Both the position numbers and the translations under genes were made by a program. Below are positions 7,098-10,617 of a DNA stretch of 10,617 bases, in pieces. Below the pieces are notes generated by a model. That model saw only the letters and a program-made list of their open reading frames with translations. It made no database searches and was not told where the DNA came from. Each line of letters starts with the position of its first letter. Position 1 is the first letter of the stretch. Origin of the DNA: Chitinophagales bacterium (GTDB taxonomy: Bacteria > Bacteroidota > Bacteroidia > Chitinophagales > CAIODY01); NCBI GenBank assembly GCA_023251415.1, contig JAHEYX010000078.1, forward strand, positions 1 to 10,617, given 5' to 3'.

Positions 7098-7492
7098 TTA
7101 CTACTTTGATTCAGTTGTTTTTTGAGTTGGGGAAATAAGCTCGATAACAATTGATTGATGAGTTCTGTATATCCAACAAAAACAAAAACAATCAACAAAA
7201 AAGTCAAAAAACCGGCTAAATATTCGGAAATCCCGATCGGAATAATTCGAATAAGAAAGAACGATGTTGCCAAAACAATTGGATTAAGAAAGAAACAAAT
7301 CAACAAATTCCAATACCAATTAAAATCCAATAACCATATCGTTGCGGAGAATGTAATACCAATCATTAAGGCAATCACAAAACCTATTATTGCTCCACCG
7401 CATGGCCCAATTGCTAAAGCTTCTGCTAACAGTCCGGTTCCAAGTATGGAAATAAAATAGCGTACAAACTTATTTTTAAATGATATGCGCAT
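7094..7492 (-). CDS. Polytopic membrane protein of unknown function
   Basis: This 132-residue, very hydrophobic protein has about four membrane-spanning stretches (roughly 13-30, 33-55, 62-84 and 90-108). It contains a GPCGG motif near 29-33 and a basic, Gln-rich C-terminal tail. I do not recognise the family. The ATG at 7490-7492 is preferred because it leaves a 34-base gap after the upstream hydrolase gene. An in-frame ATG at 7565-7567 would add 25 residues but would overlap that gene by 41 bases. The stop codon overlaps the start of the downstream two-TM gene. The two membrane proteins are probably made together and may interact, which is inference. Confidence 0.7.
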   Translation of the reverse strand: MRISFKNKFVRYFISILGTGLLAEALAIGPCGGAIIGFVIALMIGITFSATIWLLDFNWYWNLLICFFLNPIVLATSFFLIRIIPIGISEYLAGFLTFLLIVFVFVGYTELINQLLSSLFPQLKKQLNQSSK

Positions 7493-7526
7493 GAGCAGGT
7501 ATTTTTTATAAATTTCACTTACACTT

Positions 7527-8246
7527 TTAGTACGGCAAATTTCCTTTAAATCCAAACAAATGTACAATATGTAATTTATCGGATCGGCTGATCAAACCCG
7601 GATTGATGCCCGGTTCGCCTTCCGGTATAGGTTGGTGCAGCGCTTTATAATAGTTTACCCACGTTTCTAAAAACAGACCGGTTTGCGGATCTTTAAAAGT
7701 CATTGGTGCAACTTCAAAAAATGAGCTATCGGCATTGGCTTTTTTAAACGATTCATAAACCAATTCGCTACAGTAATAACTGTCATTATTCAATATAAAG
7801 GCATCATCGTAAGGCTTACCAATTAATGCTGTTGCCTGTTGCATAGCAATCGAAATCAGGGAATCATATTTTTCGCGCAAACGGCCAATAATAACAAGCG
7901 GAAACCCCATTCGATCAATATGTCGATTTAATACGGTTACGATTGGTGTTCTGGCAACCGGCCCGTATGCTTCAATTAAAAAAACACGCCCATTTGCAGC
8001 GCGTTCAATCAAACCCACATGACTTAATTTAGCGCCGCAAACACCGGTAGTAACCTTTTCAATAGCATCGCAAAGCGGCCCGCAATCCAAATCTTGAAAC
8101 AGTAAATCTCCGGTTTGAAGTTGTGTAGTATCGGCAAAAGCCTTTTGTTTATTGTCTTGTACTTGGTCCTGAAAATCCTTTTTTAGTGTCATTAACCCAA
8201 TAGTCAATCCAAGGGCAATTAATAGAATTAGAATACTGTTCTTCAT
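7527..8246 (-). CDS. YiiX/YebB-like permuted papain-fold (NlpC/P60-related) cysteine hydrolase, membrane-anchored or exported
   Basis: The 239-residue product starts with a hydrophobic N-terminus (about 4-20) and has no lipobox Cys, so it is either a signal anchor or a poorly cleaved signal peptide. The domain begins with TGDLLFQDL (45-53). The likely catalytic residues are His76 in LSHVGL, an acidic residue in IEAYGP (Glu92), and Cys159 in YYCSELVYESF. His comes before Cys, the order of the circularly permuted NlpC/P60 group to which E. coli YiiX belongs. Those enzymes are thought to hydrolyse amide or thioester bonds; some act on cell-wall peptides or lipids, and the substrate here is not evident. 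C-terminal features include PMTFKDPQTG near 181-190. It is the first gene of a leftward set with two small membrane proteins and shares a divergent promoter region with ndk. Confidence 0.87.
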   Translation of the reverse strand: MKNSILILLIALGLTIGLMTLKKDFQDQVQDNKQKAFADTTQLQTGDLLFQDLDCGPLCDAIEKVTTGVCGAKLSHVGLIERAANGRVFLIEAYGPVARTPIVTVLNRHIDRMGFPLVIIGRLREKYDSLISIAMQQATALIGKPYDDAFILNNDSYYCSELVYESFKKANADSSFFEVAPMTFKDPQTGLFLETWVNYYKALHQPIPEGEPGINPGLISRSDKLHIVHLFGFKGNLPY

Positions 8247-8265
8247 GAAATATGCTTTAAGCAGC

Positions 8266-8299
8266 CAAAAATAACAACATAATCACGATTTTTTAGCAA
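8266..8299 (-). promoter_or_regulatory. Bacteroidota-type promoter of the YiiX-like operon
   Basis: On the minus strand TATTTTTG (8266-8273) matches TAnnTTTG exactly, with TTG (8297-8299) 23 bases upstream. The -7 box ends 19 bases before the ATG. The TTG falls in the left arm of the 8-14-8 dyad at 8297-8326. Confidence 0.6.
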
Positions 8300-8326
8300 T
8301 TCTGTTTGTAATAGTAGGCAGAATTG
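8297..8326. promoter_or_regulatory. Inverted repeat between divergent promoters, candidate operator
   Basis: CAATTCTG (8297-8304) and its exact reverse complement CAGAATTG (8319-8326) are separated by 14 bases, giving arm centres 22 bases apart, about two helical turns. The left arm contains the TTG element of the leftward operon. The loop contains the TTG element of ndk. A dimeric regulator bound here could touch both promoters, which is inference. Confidence 0.4.
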
Positions 8327-8337
8327 ACTTACCTTTG
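8306..8337 (+). promoter_or_regulatory. Bacteroidota-type promoter of ndk
   Basis: TTG (8306-8308, within TTTG) and TACCTTTG (8330-8337) are 21 bases apart, a clear match to the Bacteroidota promoter form. The -7 box ends 29 bases before the ATG, leaving an A-rich leader, which is typical where Shine-Dalgarno sequences are absent. Confidence 0.7.
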
Positions 8338-8366
8338 CGACTCAAAAAAAATCAATACTTAAACAA

Positions 8367-8786
8367 ATGGCTGGAACATTAACTTTTACAATGATTAAAC
8401 CGGACGCAGTTAGCAAAAACTACACCGGTGCTATTTTACAACAAATTTGCGAAGCGGGATTCCGCATCGTTGCGATGAAACAATTGCATTTATCTGCTGC
8501 TAAAGCGGGTGAGTTTTATGCCGTACATAAAGAACGTCCTTTCTATGGTGAATTAGTAGAATTTATGAGCAGCGGTCACATTGTTGCTGCTATTTTAGAG
8601 AAAGAAAATGCCGTTGAAAGTTTCCGTAAATTAATTGGTGCAACCAACCCGGCTAACGCTGAAGAAGGCACTATTCGTAAACGCTTTGCAGAATCTTTAG
8701 GTAAAAATGCGATTCACGGAAGTGATTCTGATGAAAACGCAGCAATCGAAGGCAACTTCTTTTTTAGCGGTTTAGAACGTTTCTAA
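8367..8786 (+). CDS. ndk: Nucleoside diphosphate kinase
   Basis: This enzyme transfers the gamma-phosphate of ATP to nucleoside diphosphates through a phosphohistidine intermediate, keeping cytosolic NTP and dNTP pools balanced. The 139-residue length is normal for the family. Readable active-site residues include Lys11 in MIKPDAV, Tyr51, Arg87, Thr93 (GATNP), Arg104, Asn114, and the phosphorylated His117 in NAIHGSDS. The C-terminal segment IEGNFFFSGLERF is also typical. The ATG start gives the standard N-terminus. It has its own promoter match upstream and a strong terminator 18 bases after the stop, so it is probably transcribed alone. Confidence 0.98.
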   Translation: MAGTLTFTMIKPDAVSKNYTGAILQQICEAGFRIVAMKQLHLSAAKAGEFYAVHKERPFYGELVEFMSSGHIVAAILEKENAVESFRKLIGATNPANAEEGTIRKRFAESLGKNAIHGSDSDENAAIEGNFFFSGLERF

Positions 8787-8803
8787 TTCCCTAATCTATT
8801 CAT

Positions 8804-8837
8804 AAAAAAGCAATCCTATTTGGGATTGCTTTTTTTG
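8804..8837 (+). terminator. ndk: Rho-independent terminator of ndk
   Basis: GCAATCC (8810-8816) pairs with GGATTGC (8823-8829) across a six-base loop. An A-run precedes the stem and a run of seven T residues (8830-8836) follows it. The A/T flanks extend the stem, so the hairpin could also work for leftward transcription. Confidence 0.9.
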
Positions 8838-8863
8838 TATGTTTACCATTCTAATTCGCCTTC

Positions 8864-10201
8864 ATGAAAGCCAATGCTTCTTATAGCGCTATTTTAAAAA
8901 TTGCCGGGCCGATTATGTTAAGCATGTTGGCTCAAAATTTCATGCAAATTACCAATACGGCCTTCTTAGGCAGAGCCGGTAATATTGAAATTGGTTTGAA
9001 TGTAAGTGCAATGGCGGGTTTATATTATTTTCTCATCACCATGTTAGCTTTTGGCTTCGCAAATGGTGCTCAAGTTGTTATTGCTCGTAGAAATGGTGAA
9101 GGTCGCGAATTAGAAATCGGCGCACTCTTTAATCATAATTTAATTATCCTATTGGTTTACGCATTGTTTGCCTTTATTATGCTTTTTGTATTGGCTCCAA
9201 TACTTTTATCCAGTTTTATTCCAAATCATCAAGTGTATGAAAAATCCATTTCTTTCCTTCATTACAGGGCATTTGGAGTTTTCTTTACCATATTGATTAT
9301 TTGCTTTAATTCGTTTTATGTAGGAGTTGGGCGCACGAATGTAATGATGTATAGTACCCTTACTACTACTGTTATCAATATATTCCTGGACTACACGTTG
9401 ATTTTCGGCAAATTCGGATTTACCGCAATGAATACCGATGGTGCAGCAATTTCCAGTGTATTGGCAGAAGGAGCCGGCTTATTGGTTCTAATCGGAAATG
9501 TAATGATCAATGATTACGGAACACGAATGCGCTTATTTAAGAAGTCGTCGATTTCATGGCAAACCATCAGTCAGTTGCTTAACCTCTCCTACCCTTTGGT
9601 TTTCCAATATGCCATTAGTATGGGTGGTTGGTATTTATTTTTTATTCTATTGGGTAAAATGAGTGATCATGCGTTAGCTATTTCAAATATTCTACGCAGT
9701 ATCTTATTCCTTTTAACCATCAGTTGCTGGTCTATAGCCAGTGCAGGCAATAGTTTAGTAAGCAACATTATTGGCCAACAAAAAAATTATCAAGTGATGG
9801 TATTGATTCGAAAAGCTGTGGTATTGAGTATGGCCATTACCGGTGTCATGGTTATTTTATTAATCAGTTTCCCCAGTCTTTTCATGCGCATTTATACCGA
9901 TGATTTATCCTTGATCACGGATGCACGTTTCCCCATTTATGCCTTATGCGTTGGCTTAATACTTTTATCCGGTGCTACTGTATTATTTCAATCCGTTCAA
10001 GGAACCGGCAATACCAAATTCAATTTATTGGCAGAAACAATAGCCGTAGGAATTTACGTACTCTATTTAGTAGGTGTTGTTCGAAATTTCCATTTAAACT
10101 TGACTTACGCTTGGCTTTCTGAAACGGTCTATTGGACAACATTAGGAATAATATGCTTATTGTACCTACGCAGTGGTAAATGGAAGCAAATTCAATTATA
10201 A
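8864..10201 (+). CDS. MATE-family multidrug/Na+ (or H+) antiporter
   Basis: The 445-residue inner-membrane protein shows the MATE pattern of two six-helix lobes. The N-lobe covers about 1-215, with GPIMLSMLAQNFMQITNTAFLG at 15-36. The C-lobe covers about 230-435, starting with the loop after FKKSS and LSYPLVFQYAISMGGW. Internal matches include GVGRTN and, near the C-terminus, FQSVQGTGNTKFN, the second-lobe counterpart. MATE transporters export cationic or organic compounds using a Na+ or H+ gradient; the substrate cannot be told from sequence. The ATG at 8864 gives a normal N-terminus. It begins 27 bases after the ndk terminator. A partial -7 match, TATGTTTA (8838-8845), lies between them but lacks a well-spaced TTG, so the promoter is uncertain. 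A gap of 117 bases to recQ shows no clear terminator. Confidence 0.93.
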   Translation: MKANASYSAILKIAGPIMLSMLAQNFMQITNTAFLGRAGNIEIGLNVSAMAGLYYFLITMLAFGFANGAQVVIARRNGEGRELEIGALFNHNLIILLVYALFAFIMLFVLAPILLSSFIPNHQVYEKSISFLHYRAFGVFFTILIICFNSFYVGVGRTNVMMYSTLTTTVINIFLDYTLIFGKFGFTAMNTDGAAISSVLAEGAGLLVLIGNVMINDYGTRMRLFKKSSISWQTISQLLNLSYPLVFQYAISMGGWYLFFILLGKMSDHALAISNILRSILFLLTISCWSIASAGNSLVSNIIGQQKNYQVMVLIRKAVVLSMAITGVMVILLISFPSLFMRIYTDDLSLITDARFPIYALCVGLILLSGATVLFQSVQGTGNTKFNLLAETIAVGIYVLYLVGVVRNFHLNLTYAWLSETVYWTTLGIICLLYLRSGKWKQIQL

Positions 10202-10318
10202 CCAAAACAATTTTAGTGGCGTGCGTATGCGCTGTTTTCAAAAATTTAATTTTATTCGTATATTCACCAAATAATACTAATTTTAAAGTTCAGCGAATTA
10301 AAAAGACAAGTGAAATAA

Positions 10319-10617
10319 GTGAATTGGGCGCAACAAATATCGACTGTACTAAAACGTTATTGGGGGTATGATCATTTTCGACCTTCACAAGAGGCGATTA
10401 TATTAGCTGTTTTAGAAGGAAATGACACCTTAGCCTTATTACCAACCGGTGGAGGTAAATCCATTTGTTTTCAAGTACCCGCATTGGCCAAAGATGGAAT
10501 ATGTATCGTCATTTCTCCACTTATAGCCTTAATGAAAGATCAAGTTCAAAATCTAAAGGCAAAGGGTATAGCTGCTGAAGCTATTTATTCAGGAATGCAT
10601 TCACGCGAAGTAGATCG
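10319..10617 (+). CDS. RecQ-family ATP-dependent DNA helicase (N-terminal part, cut by window end)
   Basis: The first 99 codons are visible and the frame runs open off the window edge. The protein should act as a 3'-5' DNA helicase in recombination and repair. Visible motifs are the motif-0 region GYDHFRPSQEAI (16-27, with Gln24), Walker A LLPTGGGKS (40-48) followed by CFQVPAL, and motif Ia ISPLIALMKDQV. All are close to RecQ. The start is GTG (10319-10321): a TAA stop in the same frame lies immediately upstream (10316-10318), and the N-terminus NWAQQISTVLKRYWGYDHF is the expected length before motif 0. HRDC or RQC domains cannot be judged. No convincing promoter lies in the 117 bases upstream, so read-through from the MATE gene is possible. 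Confidence 0.93.
   Translation, partial: MNWAQQISTVLKRYWGYDHFRPSQEAIILAVLEGNDTLALLPTGGGKSICFQVPALAKDGICIVISPLIALMKDQVQNLKAKGIAAEAIYSGMHSREVD

Noticed and set aside
7155..7460. Rightward 101-codon Lys/Ile-rich frame
   Set aside because: It is antisense to the polytopic membrane protein. A hydrophobic, Phe/Leu-rich gene leaves few stops on its complement, and the product is low-complexity.
10180..10371. Rightward 63-codon frame between MATE and recQ
   Set aside because: It overlaps the end of the MATE gene and the first codons of the RecQ frame, which has clear helicase motifs. No domain is visible.

Overview
The window is AT-rich DNA from a member of the Bacteroidota. Three lines of evidence support this. 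Two genes end in type IX secretion system (T9SS) sorting domains, one type A and one type B, which are confined to that phylum. Several genes have the Bacteroidota promoter form (TTG, about 21-24 bases, TAnnTTTG) instead of -35/-10 boxes. No clear Shine-Dalgarno sequences precede the starts. The order or genus cannot be fixed from the sequence. I see no tRNA, rRNA, CRISPR array, transposon or phage gene.

Layout. (1) Positions 1-38 hold a hairpin terminator. (2) 114-2171 (-) encodes a secreted CotH-type kinase with a P-domain-like front module and a type A sorting domain. Upstream of it, 2264-3475 (-) encodes an unrecognised exported protein with a helical N-terminal half and a beta-rich, outer-membrane-like C-terminal half. 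(3) 3476-3716 is a divergent intergenic region with a perfect 8-7-8 inverted repeat over a predicted -7 box and an imperfect direct repeat. (4) 3717-4433 (+) encodes an exported WG-repeat protein from a GTG start. After 34 bases comes 4468-6588 (+), a six-bladed kelch propeller protein with a type B sorting domain. (5) 8246-6597 (-) is a compact three-gene operon: a YiiX-like permuted papain-fold hydrolase, a polytopic membrane protein, and a two-TM protein joined to it by an ATGA overlap. (6) 8247-8366 is a second divergent promoter region with promoters facing both ways and an 8-14-8 dyad. (7) ndk at 8367-8786 (+) is closed by a strong terminator, followed by a MATE transporter at 8864-10201 (+) and the first 99 codons of a RecQ-family helicase from a GTG at 10319, cut by the window end.

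The left two thirds is dominated by envelope and surface proteins: two T9SS cargo proteins and two other exported proteins. The right third is housekeeping (ndk, MATE, recQ) plus a small envelope operon. The genes do not form one recognisable pathway, and I see no defence system or biosynthetic cluster. The less ordinary signals are the exported kinase architecture, the unrecognised 403-residue protein with its operator-like promoter, the unassigned YiiX/membrane-protein operon, and a strong window-wide excess of CCGG over GGCC.
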